DNA of 64,000 nucleotides. Source: Microlunatus lacustris (lineage in GTDB: Bacteria > Actinomycetota > Actinomycetes > Propionibacteriales > Propionibacteriaceae). A model generated the notes under the pieces. The model was not told the origin of the DNA. It did no database searches and worked only from the letters and a program-made list of their open reading frames with translations. The position numbers and the translations under genes were made by a program. This document shows positions 21,318 through 29,527 of this stretch, piece after piece; positions within the stretch are counted from its first letter, which is position 1; each line of letters begins with the position of its first letter. The stretch lies in assembly GCA_039527025.1 (NCBI GenBank), contig BAAAJN010000016.1, forward strand, positions 24,407 through 88,406. The letters run 5' to 3'.

Positions 21318-23846
21318 TCAGTCGGTCAGGTAGCCGACCACGTCGGCGACCAGGTCGGTCCGGGCCGTCGAGCTCAGGGTGACCCGGCCACCAGTTCCCA
21401 CCTCCGCGATCACCCGGGTGGCGATCGGACGCCCCGGCACCAGCGCGAGGTCGGTGGCGGTGGTGGCGGCGGTACCGGCGGCGCGGGCGCTGACGAAGCC
21501 GGTGGACGTTGCCCCGGTGGCCGTGACGTTCAGCACCACCGCCGTCACCCCGCTCGCCGGGACGCCGCCGCGGCCGGTCACCTGGAGGTCGAGGCCCTGG
21601 CCGGCGGCGACGGCCGCGTCCGGGGCGCCGGTGCCGTCGCGGGTGTCCAGCAGCCGGGCCGGCGTGAGCCCGGTGAGGACGGACTGGCTCGGGAACCAGC
21701 CCTGGACGTCGGCCACCAGGTGGGTACCGGCGGAGACGTACAGGCTGACCCTGCCGCCCGTGCCCACCTTCAGGACGACGCCGTTCGCTGTCGGGATCTT
21801 CGGCACGAAGTTGAGCGAGGAGGCGGTCGGACGGGTCACGCCCGCCGGGTAGGCGGTGACGAAGCCGCTGCCCGTGGCATCGGTCGCCGTGAGGTTGAGG
21901 ACGACCGAGCCGACGCCGGTGGCCGGGACCCCGCCGCGTCCGGTGACGACCAGGTCGATCTTCTGCTTGGCGCCGACCGGAGCGGCGGGGGCGCCGGTCC
22001 CGCTCCGGGTGTCGAGCAACCGGGCCGGGGTGAGCGCGGTGTAGTCCGATCCGTTCGGGAACCAGCCCTGCACGTCGACGAGGACGTCGGTGGCCGCCGA
22101 TCCGTAGAGGCGCACCTTGCCGTCGGCGCCGACCTTGACGACGACGCTGTTCGCCATCGCCGTGCCCCGGGTGAAGTTCAGCGTCGAGGCCGTGGTCCTG
22201 GCCTCCGCCGCCGGGTAGGCGGTGAGGTAGCCGTCGGCCGCGGCGCCCACCGAGGTGAGGTTGAGCACGACCGCGCCGACCCCGGTGGCCGGCACGCCGG
22301 CCCGGCCGGTGACGCTGACGTCGAGCGTGCCCTTGGCCGCCACCGGGACGCCGGACCCCGAGCGGGTGTCGACGAGCCTGGTGGGGGTCACCGGCCGGTA
22401 GTCCGACGGCTCGGGGGTCGGGGTGGGGGTGGGGGCTGAGGCGGCGGGCAGCCGGACGTCGGCGACGACCATGTTGTGGTCCGAGGGACGCAGGTCGTCG
22501 GGGTTCTTGAACACGTTCTCGAAGTAGGCGGCACCGGTGATGCCCTGGGTCAGCACCGCGTCGAGGCGAGCCTGGAACGTGTTGCCCGGATCGGCCAACG
22601 TGGTCTTGAAGCCGTTCATCGTCGTCCAGCGCGACTTCACCTGGGTGGTCGCAGCGGCGGTGTCGTAGTAACCGGCCGACACCAGGACCTCGTGCGCGGT
22701 GTTCCCGGCGGTGTCGTTCTGCCAGGTGTTCAGGTCGCCGCCGAGGATGACCGGGTCGCCGGTCGTGTTCAGCTTGTCGAGCGCGGCGATGGTGGTCTTC
22801 GCCTGCTCGCCGCGGAGGGCGTCGTAGGTCTTGTCGACGGTCAGGTTGGCGTCGGAGCGGGAGTCGAGGTGGACGGAGACGAAGTAGAACTTCTCCCCGG
22901 TCGCCTTGCTGGCGAACCGGGCCCAGACCGACTTGCGACGGTGGTTCTCGGCGTCGCCGGCCCGCAGGGGCAGCACGATGGCGCAGGCGGCGGAGTAGGC
23001 CCGGCCGTCGGTGGTGTTGCTGCAGGGACTGATCATCGTGTACTTCGAGCTGTCGTACAGGATCCGCATCCCCTGGGTGCCGGCGGTGGTCCCGGAGGGG
23101 ACGTAGGGCGTGGTCTGGGTCAGCTGGTAGCGGCTGCCCCCCTGCCTGGCCAGCTCGGTGAGGAGGCTGTCGGTCTGCCGGGGCAGGCCGGTGGTGCTGC
23201 CGGTCTGCCCGTCAGCGCGGCCGGGCCCGAGCTCCTGGAGGGCGGCGACGTCAGGGCGGTACTCGAGGATGGACTTCGCCACCGCCGGTACCCGCTGCAT
23301 CCAGGTCTGCTTGTCGCTGCTGGCGCGGGCGGTGCGGACGTTGAAGTTGGCGACCCGGAGCGCGGTGCCCGTGGCGGCGGGGACGGCAGGGGCCACAGCG
23401 GTCACCTGGAGGGAGGGGTACCACTTCACGGCCTCACCGGCCGAGGTTCTGTTGACGGCCCGGATCCGCCATTTCAGGTGGTTGGCCGACGCGGCCGGCG
23501 CGCCGGCGGAGGCGACCTGGGCAGCGGTCAGGGTGACCGAACGGGCGCTGGAGGGGAAGGTGAACTCCTTCGAACCGCGGCCGTGCAGGGCCATGCCGCT
23601 GCCGACGACGGGGCTGAAGGTGGTCAGCCCGGTCTCGATGACGTAGCCGGTCGTGGAGACCCCGTCGTGCACCCAGCTGAAGCTGATCTCGCCCGGCTTG
23701 GGCCCGGGCTTGGAGGCCACGGAGCTGAACTGGTGGGGGACGGCGACGGCGGCCATCGCGGGAGTGGCGGTCAGCGGGACCGACACCACACCCGCGCCGA
23801 GGGCCAGCACGAGGGCGGTGAGAGTTCCGGCGGTTGTGCGCATCAT
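21318..23846 (-). CDS. Secreted endonuclease/exonuclease/phosphatase-domain protein with three RLLDTR repeats
   Basis: The 842-residue protein has a Sec signal peptide (1-32, ending PAMA), a fibronectin-III-like domain (about 36-152), an EEP/DNase-I-like domain (about 160-468), a PTPTPTPEP linker and three tandem domains of about 118 residues at 483-600, 602-720 and 726-842. EEP landmarks are RVANFNVRTAR, ALQELGPG, VSVHLDSRSDAN, ILGGDLNTW and PSDHNMVVADV, which give the metal and catalytic residues of a nuclease, phosphodiesterase or sphingomyelinase. Each repeat starts (P/T)xRL(L/V)DTRxGxG and ends VD(V)QGWFP or similar. The start ATG has AGGAG upstream. It probably acts at the cell surface. 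Confidence 0.88.
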   Translation of the reverse strand: MMRTTAGTLTALVLALGAGVVSVPLTATPAMAAVAVPHQFSSVASKPGPKPGEISFSWVHDGVSTTGYVIETGLTTFSPVVGSGMALHGRGSKEFTFPSSARSVTLTAAQVASAGAPAASANHLKWRIRAVNRTSAGEAVKWYPSLQVTAVAPAVPAATGTALRVANFNVRTARASSDKQTWMQRVPAVAKSILEYRPDVAALQELGPGRADGQTGSTTGLPRQTDSLLTELARQGGSRYQLTQTTPYVPSGTTAGTQGMRILYDSSKYTMISPCSNTTDGRAYSAACAIVLPLRAGDAENHRRKSVWARFASKATGEKFYFVSVHLDSRSDANLTVDKTYDALRGEQAKTTIAALDKLNTTGDPVILGGDLNTWQNDTAGNTAHEVLVSAGYYDTAAATTQVKSRWTTMNGFKTTLADPGNTFQARLDAVLTQGITGAAYFENVFKNPDDLRPSDHNMVVADVRLPAASAPTPTPTPEPSDYRPVTPTRLVDTRSGSGVPVAAKGTLDVSVTGRAGVPATGVGAVVLNLTSVGAAADGYLTAYPAAEARTTASTLNFTRGTAMANSVVVKVGADGKVRLYGSAATDVLVDVQGWFPNGSDYTALTPARLLDTRSGTGAPAAPVGAKQKIDLVVTGRGGVPATGVGSVVLNLTATDATGSGFVTAYPAGVTRPTASSLNFVPKIPTANGVVLKVGTGGRVSLYVSAGTHLVADVQGWFPSQSVLTGLTPARLLDTRDGTGAPDAAVAAGQGLDLQVTGRGGVPASGVTAVVLNVTATGATSTGFVSARAAGTAATTATDLALVPGRPIATRVIAEVGTGGRVTLSSTARTDLVADVVGYLTD

Positions 23847-24238
23847 GCGTGGGGCTCCTGAGCGGGCGGTGGGCCACGGGACCGCGGGACGCGGGCGCGT
23901 CCCAGCACGGAAGGGCGGCAGAGGTGTGCGGCAGGGCCGGGAAGGCCGGCGTGCCGCGGGTGGACGCGGGCGGCGGTGCTGAGGCCGGGTCAGGGCCTCG
24001 GCGGGCCGCTGGGTCTCACGACGGGTGCGGGGGAGGGACGGCGGCGGCCGAGGGGGACATGAGATCTCCAGGAAGGATCGTGGTCTGCCCCGAGCAGCGT
24101 CTGACGACCTCTATCCTCGCGACCTCACGACGGCGCAGGCAGGGGAGAAAGCACCCAGGCCGGCAGCCCTTGGTCCTGCACCTCTGGGCCCTCCGCCCCG
24201 GGTCGTGAGCCTGCTGGGCCGGGCGCCGGGCGCCGGGC
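23847..24238 (-). other. 392-bp intergenic region with a possible leader ORF
   Basis: This is the presumed promoter and leader region of the endonuclease-like gene. On the minus strand a 14-codon ORF (24060 down to 24016, product MSPSAAAVPPPHPS) follows a CTGGAG ribosome binding site at a suitable distance and ends 169 bases before the gene. It could be a leader peptide or chance. No tRNA or known riboswitch was recognised. Longer frames in the other direction have no recognisable product. Confidence 0.35.
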
Positions 24239-25036
24239 TCAGGCCGAGGCGCCGGTGTAGCGGCGCAGCGCCACCAGCCAGAAGGCCCGGGACGCGACCA
24301 GGAAGCCGACCGCGACGGCGACGGAGAGCAGGGCGCCGTGGAGGGTGAGCTGGCCGGTCAGCGCCTGCGCCGGGACGGTCACCGCGAACGCGATCGGCAC
24401 CACGAAGGTGAGCACCGGGCGCATCCACCCCGGGAAGATGGTCACCGGCCACCGGCCGGCGTTGCCGAACAGGGCCTGGAAGATCACCAGGATGTTGTCG
24501 AGCTTGACGAACCAGAAGGCCATCGTGGACAGCAGCAGCAGGAAGCAGTACACCGTCGTGAAGCCCGCGGCCAGGGTGAGCAGGAACAGGGCCAGCGCGG
24601 TGGCGTCGAGGCTGAGCCCGGTCCGGGAGACCGCGTAGGCGATCACGCCCGCCCCGACGACGACGTCCGTCGCCGCCTGCGGCGCCACCACCTGCGAGCT
24701 CGCCAGCAGCTGGGAGTCGGCGGGCTTGGTCAGCAGGAAGTCGAACGTGCCGAGGCGGATGCCCTCCATCAGCGCCTCCATCGAGGGCCGGATCACCAGG
24801 CCGACCAGTCCGCTGATGAAGAAGTGGACGCCGATCAGCACCAGCAGGTCGTCGGCGGTCCACCCCCGCAGGTCGGCGGTGTTGGTGAAGATGACCGAGA
24901 GCCCGAGCACCTGGGTGACGAGGCTGACCCCTGCGTTGGCCACGGCGATGAGGAAGTCCGAGCGGTACTGGACGATGTTCAGCACCCCGACGGTGAGGAA
25001 GGCGCGGAGCACCCGGAGCGAGTGCACCTCAGGCAC
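24239..25036 (-). CDS. ABC-2 type transporter permease (second subunit)
   Basis: This 265-residue membrane protein has six hydrophobic segments and belongs to the ABC-2/DUF990 permease type. The cytoplasmic loop GIRLGTFDFLLTKPADSQLL is characteristic of this pair of permeases. It forms a heterodimeric export channel with the permease encoded just upstream, which it overlaps by eight bases. Substrate is unknown; related systems export drugs, lipids or polymers. It is the last gene of the three-gene operon. Confidence 0.87.
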   Translation of the reverse strand: MPEVHSLRVLRAFLTVGVLNIVQYRSDFLIAVANAGVSLVTQVLGLSVIFTNTADLRGWTADDLLVLIGVHFFISGLVGLVIRPSMEALMEGIRLGTFDFLLTKPADSQLLASSQVVAPQAATDVVVGAGVIAYAVSRTGLSLDATALALFLLTLAAGFTTVYCFLLLLSTMAFWFVKLDNILVIFQALFGNAGRWPVTIFPGWMRPVLTFVVPIAFAVTVPAQALTGQLTLHGALLSVAVAVGFLVASRAFWLVALRRYTGASA

Positions 25037-25913
25037 CCACTGCGCTGTAGCGGCGGGTGGCCCGGCGCCAGAGGACCTTCAGCACGAGCAGGGCCACGAC
25101 CAGCCAGACCAGCTGGGCGCCGTAGCCGAGCAGCAGGTCGCCGCCGGTCCGGCGGCCGAGCAGCACCTCCACCGGGAAGGCGAGCGTCCACGGGAACGGG
25201 GTCCAGGCCGCCAGCGTCTGCATCCAGCCCGGCAGCACCGACAGCGGGGCGAACTGGCCGCCGAGGAAGGTGAAGAGGGAGAAGAACACCATGTTCATCG
25301 CCGACACCTTGGTCAGCCAGAAGGCCGACAGCGCCACGCACCACTCGACGACGAAGCGCAGCACCATCGCCAGCACCACGGCGGGCAGGAACGCCAGCAC
25401 GGCGGCCGGGCTGGTGCCGGTGAGGTCGGCGTCGAACACGACGGCCAGCAGCACCGCGGCAGGGAGGATGCCCACCAGCCCGACCAGCTTGTAGGAGACG
25501 TTCTCGCAGACGTCGTTGTGGATGGGGTGCACCGGTCGCAGCAGCAGCGGGGAGAACGCCCCCGTCCGGATCCGGTACTCGAACTCCCACATGTGCCAGA
25601 TGAAGGTCAGGTGGTCGACGACCATCATGACGAGGAAGTAGGCGACGAACTGGTCCGCGCTGTAGCCCCCTGTCGTGCCCGAGCCGGCCACGGTCCGCCA
25701 GACGACGATGAACACCAGCGGCTGGATGACGCTGGTGACCACCCAGATGGCCACCGCACCCCGGTAGGCGAGGTTGGCGGCCAGGGCCGAGGCGAACTGC
25801 CGCCGGTAGTACAGGCCCAGCGCGGCGGGGGAGAAGGAGCCGAACGCCGGCCGGGGCAGTGGCGGCTCCGGCTGGTCGCGCTGGCGCACCGGCAGCGGGT
25901 CACCGGCGCTCAT
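25029..25913 (-). CDS. ABC-2 type transporter permease (first subunit)
   Basis: The 294-residue protein has a polar Pro-rich N-terminus of about 30 residues and six hydrophobic segments. IRTGAFSPLLLRPVHPIHND is the cytoplasmic loop typical of ABC-2/DUF990 permeases and parallels the TKPADS loop of its partner. The gene overlaps the ATPase gene by 14 bases and the second permease gene by eight, so the three subunits are translated together in the order ATPase, permease, permease. Confidence 0.87.
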   Translation of the reverse strand: MSAGDPLPVRQRDQPEPPLPRPAFGSFSPAALGLYYRRQFASALAANLAYRGAVAIWVVTSVIQPLVFIVVWRTVAGSGTTGGYSADQFVAYFLVMMVVDHLTFIWHMWEFEYRIRTGAFSPLLLRPVHPIHNDVCENVSYKLVGLVGILPAAVLLAVVFDADLTGTSPAAVLAFLPAVVLAMVLRFVVEWCVALSAFWLTKVSAMNMVFFSLFTFLGGQFAPLSVLPGWMQTLAAWTPFPWTLAFPVEVLLGRRTGGDLLLGYGAQLVWLVVALLVLKVLWRRATRRYSAVGA

Positions 25914-26919
25914 GCTCGACCTCCCCCTCGTCGGCCGGCGAGGCGAACACGTCCTCGATGACGCCCTCGATGGGCGGGTCCTCGATGGTCAGGTCGACCA
26001 CCGGGAGGGTGGCGAGCAGCCGACCGGCCGCCGTCGGGGTCTGCGCCCGCGGCACCTGGACGGTCACGCTGGTGGCCGTCCGGCCGGTGACCGTGCCCTG
26101 GACCAGCGCGGCCAGCTCCTCGTCGGAGACCGTGCTGCCCTCCTCGAGCGCCACGGTGATGACCTTGTGCGCCGCGAAGCGCTCCACCAGGGCCGACAGC
26201 GCCCCGTCGAACAGCAGCCGGCCACGGTGGATCACCACGACCCGTCGGCAGAGCGCCTGCACGTCGGCCATGTAGTGGGAGGTCAGCATGACGCAGGCGC
26301 CCGTCCGCTGGTTGTACTCCGCGACGAACGCGCGGATCCGGCGCTGCATGGCCACGTCGAGGCCGATCGTCGGCTCGTCCAGGAACAGCACGGCCGGGTG
26401 GTGCAGCAGCGACCCGGCGATCTCGCACTTCATCCGCTCGCCGAGGCTGAGGTTGCGGACCGGCTTGCGGAGCAGGTCGCCCAGCTCCAGCAGCTCGGTC
26501 AGCTCGGCGAGCCGGCGGGTGAAGTCGGTCGGCCCGATCCGGAAGATGGCCTGGTAGAGCCGGTAGGAGTCGAGCACCGGGATGTCCCACTGCAGCTGGT
26601 TCCGGTTGCCCATCACCAGCGCCATCCGGCCCAGGTAGGCGCGGTCGCGGAGCCAGGGGGTGTGCCCCAGCACGGTGGCCGTCCCGGTGGTGGGGTGCAG
26701 CAACCCGGCGAGCATCTTGAGCGTCGTCGTCTTGCCGGCGCCGTTCGGCCCCAGGAAACCGACGACTTCGCCCTGCTCCACCGCGAAGCTCACCCCCGCG
26801 ACGGCCCGCACCTGACGGGTGCGGCGGCGGGCCAGGGAGGCCAGGGCGGCCTTGACCCCGCCTTCGCGCTCGGGCACGACGTAGGTCTTGCCCAGGTCCT
26901 GGACCTCGATGTCCGCCAT
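25900..26919 (-). CDS. ABC transporter ATP-binding protein (ABC-2 exporter)
   Basis: The 339-residue ATPase drives the two ABC-2 permeases encoded downstream. Walker A is GPNGAGKTT, the signature is NLSLGERMKCE (variant of LSGGQ) and Walker B is VLFLDEPTIGLD, with the switch His in LTSHYMADV. The N-terminus has an insertion (about residues 15-40) between the first strand and Walker A typical of the NatA/DUF990 group. A C-terminal domain of about 90 residues follows the nucleotide-binding fold. AAGGAGG lies about 11 bases before the ATG. Transcription is divergent from the polymerase gene. Confidence 0.92.
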   Translation of the reverse strand: MADIEVQDLGKTYVVPEREGGVKAALASLARRRTRQVRAVAGVSFAVEQGEVVGFLGPNGAGKTTTLKMLAGLLHPTTGTATVLGHTPWLRDRAYLGRMALVMGNRNQLQWDIPVLDSYRLYQAIFRIGPTDFTRRLAELTELLELGDLLRKPVRNLSLGERMKCEIAGSLLHHPAVLFLDEPTIGLDVAMQRRIRAFVAEYNQRTGACVMLTSHYMADVQALCRRVVVIHRGRLLFDGALSALVERFAAHKVITVALEEGSTVSDEELAALVQGTVTGRTATSVTVQVPRAQTPTAAGRLLATLPVVDLTIEDPPIEGVIEDVFASPADEGEVEHERR

Positions 26920-27068
26920 GGATGGGCGTCCCTCCTTCTGCCGGCTCCCGATCCTGCCCGACCGGCCCCGCCCGGGCGAGCCCGTTCCGCCGAGGTGCGC
27001 CGGTGCCGCCCATCATGGCGGCGGGGTCCGACAGTTCTGGGCGGACGGTCGTCGTCAGCGGCCCGCCT

Positions 27069-27084
27069 TATCGTTCGGCACGTG
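27069..27084 (+). promoter_or_regulatory. -10 box of a leaderless polymerase transcript
   Basis: TATCGT (27069-27074) is followed by seven bases and the GTG start at 27082. There is no ribosome binding site between them, so transcription and translation probably start at the same base. The -35 region is not clear. Confidence 0.45.
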
Positions 27085-28734
27085 GACATCGCCCTGGCCG
27101 GAGCCGACGACGAGGTCGACCTCGCCGTGCTCGACGGCGACGGCCGGCCGGGCCCGGTCGAGCGGCTGCCGGCCAGCGCCCTCGCCGGGCGGGTCGCCGA
27201 GCTCGAGCGGCGGGGCCCGCGGTGGGTCTGGGCGGACACCGCCAGCTGGCACCCCCGGCTGCTCGCCGCTGGCGTGGCGGTGGGCCGGGTGCAGGACCTG
27301 CGGCTCGCTCACGCGGTGCTGGCCCGGTCCCGCTACCTGCAGGTCCCGCTGCCGGACGACCCGAACTGGCGGCCGGCCGACGCCGACGTCGGCACCGGTG
27401 AGCCCACGCTGCTCGACCTGCCGGCGCAGGGCCGGGCACCGGACCTGGCCGAGGTCGTCGACGAGCACCGACGCCAGCAGCAGGTGGTCCAGACCTCGGC
27501 CCGACGGGACCGGTTGCGGCTGCTGCTGGCCGCGGAGTCGGCGGGCGCCCTGGTCGCGGCCGAGCTGACCGCGGTGGGGCTGCCGTTCGACGCGGCGGTG
27601 CACGACGCCCTGCTCACCCGGTTGCTGGGTCCCCGGCCGCTGCCGGGTGGCCGGCCGGCCCGGCTGGAGGCGCTGGCCGAGGAGATCCGCACCCTGCTGG
27701 GGTCTCCGGGGCTCAACCCCGACTCGGCACCGGACCTGCTGCGCGCCCTGCACACCCAGGGTCTGACCGTGGACAGCACGCGGCAGTGGGAGCTGGAACA
27801 GCTCGACCACGCGGTCGTCGGCCCGCTGCTGGAGTACAAGAGGCTGGCCCGGCTGCTCAGCGCCAACGGCTGGACCTGGCTGGCCGCCTGGGTGCGCGAG
27901 GGCCGGTTCCGGCCCGAGTACCTGCCGGCCGGCGTGGTCACGGGTCGGTGGGCGGCCCGGGGTGGCGGCGCCCTGCAGCTGCCCAAGCAGGTGCGGGCCG
28001 CGGTCGTCGCCGCGCCCGGCCGCCGGCTGGTGGTCGCCGACGCCGCCCAGCTCGAACCGCGGGTGCTGGCCGCGATGGCGCGGGACGAGGAGATGGCCCG
28101 GGCCAGCCGGGCCGGCGACCTGTACCAGGCATTGGTCGACGACGGCGTGGTCGACACCCGCGCGCACGCCAAGGTCGCCATGCTCGGTGCCCTGTACGGG
28201 GCGACCTCGGGGGAGGCGGGTCACCTGATGCCTCGGCTGCTGCGCAGCTACCCCCGGGCCACCGGGCACGTGGAGGCGGCCGCGCGGGCCGGTGAGCGGG
28301 GCGAGGTGGTGACGACCTGGCTGGGTCGGAGCTCGCCGCCACCGCCGGAGTCCTGGCACGCCGTCCAGCAGCGGGCGAGCCTGCCGGAGGCGACGGCGGC
28401 GGACCAGCGGCGGGCCCGCAGCCAGGCGCGCGACCAGGGCCGCTTCACCCGCAACTTCGTGGTGCAGGGCACCGCGGCGGAGTGGGCGCTGTGCTGGCTG
28501 GCCGACCTGCGGCGCAGGCTGCGCGACCTCGGCGAGGTGGGTGGGGTGCGACCAGCCCTGGTCTACTTCCTGCACGACGAGGTGATCGTGGAGACGCCCG
28601 CGGCGCTGGCCGAGCCCGTGGCCGAAGCGGTCCGGGCCGCCGCCCGCCGGGCCGGGGAGCTGCTCTTCGGCAGCTTCCCGGTCGAGTTCGTCCTGGACGT
28701 CGCCTGCGTGCAGAGCTATGCGGAGGCGGGCTGA
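27082..28734 (+). CDS. Family A DNA polymerase without 5'-3' nuclease (3'-5' exonuclease-like/polymerase)
   Basis: The 550-residue protein has a PolA-type polymerase domain in its C-terminal 350 residues. Motif A is VVADAAQLEPRVLAAMA, with the catalytic Asp kept. Motif B (O helix) is RAHAKVAMLGALYG, with the Arg, Lys and Tyr kept. Motif C is FLHDEVIVE. The N-terminal region resembles a 3'-5' exonuclease fold (DLRLAHAVLARS) but lacks an obvious DxE, so proofreading activity is doubtful. The protein resembles the bifunctional 3'-5' exonuclease/DNA polymerase annotated in many actinomycetes, beside the housekeeping PolA. It may serve in repair. GTG at 27082 is chosen because the promoter abuts it. 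Confidence 0.87.
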   Translation: MDIALAGADDEVDLAVLDGDGRPGPVERLPASALAGRVAELERRGPRWVWADTASWHPRLLAAGVAVGRVQDLRLAHAVLARSRYLQVPLPDDPNWRPADADVGTGEPTLLDLPAQGRAPDLAEVVDEHRRQQQVVQTSARRDRLRLLLAAESAGALVAAELTAVGLPFDAAVHDALLTRLLGPRPLPGGRPARLEALAEEIRTLLGSPGLNPDSAPDLLRALHTQGLTVDSTRQWELEQLDHAVVGPLLEYKRLARLLSANGWTWLAAWVREGRFRPEYLPAGVVTGRWAARGGGALQLPKQVRAAVVAAPGRRLVVADAAQLEPRVLAAMARDEEMARASRAGDLYQALVDDGVVDTRAHAKVAMLGALYGATSGEAGHLMPRLLRSYPRATGHVEAAARAGERGEVVTTWLGRSSPPPPESWHAVQQRASLPEATAADQRRARSQARDQGRFTRNFVVQGTAAEWALCWLADLRRRLRDLGEVGGVRPALVYFLHDEVIVETPAALAEPVAEAVRAAARRAGELLFGSFPVEFVLDVACVQSYAEAG

Positions 28735-28759
28735 GCCGTGCCGCCGCACCGGGGCGGGC

Positions 28760-29527
28760 TCAGTCCAGCAGGGCCGAGCGCCAGGTCTCCTCCCGCTGCG
28801 CGGTCCACGCCGCGTCGGCGGACCAGGCCGCGCCGTGGCCCGCACGCCACAGCCCGGACCACGGCTCGGTGCCCTGGGCCGCCTCGTCGCGCAGGAAGTC
28901 GTGCATGGACCAGGACCGCCGCGCCAGCATCGGCACCAGCGCGACCCGCTCACCCTCGTCGAGGCCGTAGCAGTCGACGAACAGCCGGAGCCGGGCCACC
29001 GTGTCCGGGTGCTGCTGCCCGGCCTCCGCCGAGAGCGGCAGGAAGCCGTGCAGGGCGTAGGCGAGGTCCCACAGCCGGGTGCCCGGGGCGGCGCAGTCCC
29101 AGTCGAGCAGGGTCAGGTCGTCGCCGCGGACCACCAGGTTCCACGGGGCGAGGTCGTGGTGGGCGATGAGCTCGGCGCCGTCGGCGGGGATCAGCACGTT
29201 CCAGCGCGCGTCCGGCGGCGGGACGAAGCCGGCGACGGCGTCGTGGAAGTCGCGCACCAGCCGGGCGACGGCGGCCAGGCGAGCAGGCGCGTCGAGCGGC
29301 GTGGTGTCGGGGTAGGGGGTCCGGCCCGGCACCCAGCGGAGGACCTCGCGGCCCTGCTCGTCCACCCCGAGCGGCCGCGGCGCGGCGCGGAAGCCGACCG
29401 CGTGCAGGTGGTCCAGCAGCGCGTGCACCGCCGGGGTCCAGGGCCCGGCGGTGCGACGCACCGTGTCCCCGATCCGGACCACCGCGTTGACGTTGCCGCC
29501 GCGCAGCGGCTCCTCCTCAGCGCTCAT
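28760..29527 (-). CDS. APH-fold phosphotransferase
   Basis: The 255-residue kinase has the catalytic loop AHHDLAPWNLVV (H-x-D-x4-N) and LTLLDWDCAAPGTRLWDLAYAL for metal binding. It starts at the ATG at 29527, overlapping the end of the FAD monooxygenase gene by 11 bases, so both form one operon. Its N-terminal WTPAVHALLDHLHAVGF segment closely matches the kinase at 16.7 kb, showing a paralogous pair. The substrate is not known. Its pairing with an aromatic-type monooxygenase hints at modification of a small molecule or xenobiotic. Confidence 0.85.
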   Translation of the reverse strand: MSAEEEPLRGGNVNAVVRIGDTVRRTAGPWTPAVHALLDHLHAVGFRAAPRPLGVDEQGREVLRWVPGRTPYPDTTPLDAPARLAAVARLVRDFHDAVAGFVPPPDARWNVLIPADGAELIAHHDLAPWNLVVRGDDLTLLDWDCAAPGTRLWDLAYALHGFLPLSAEAGQQHPDTVARLRLFVDCYGLDEGERVALVPMLARRSWSMHDFLRDEAAQGTEPWSGLWRAGHGAAWSADAAWTAQREETWRSALLD

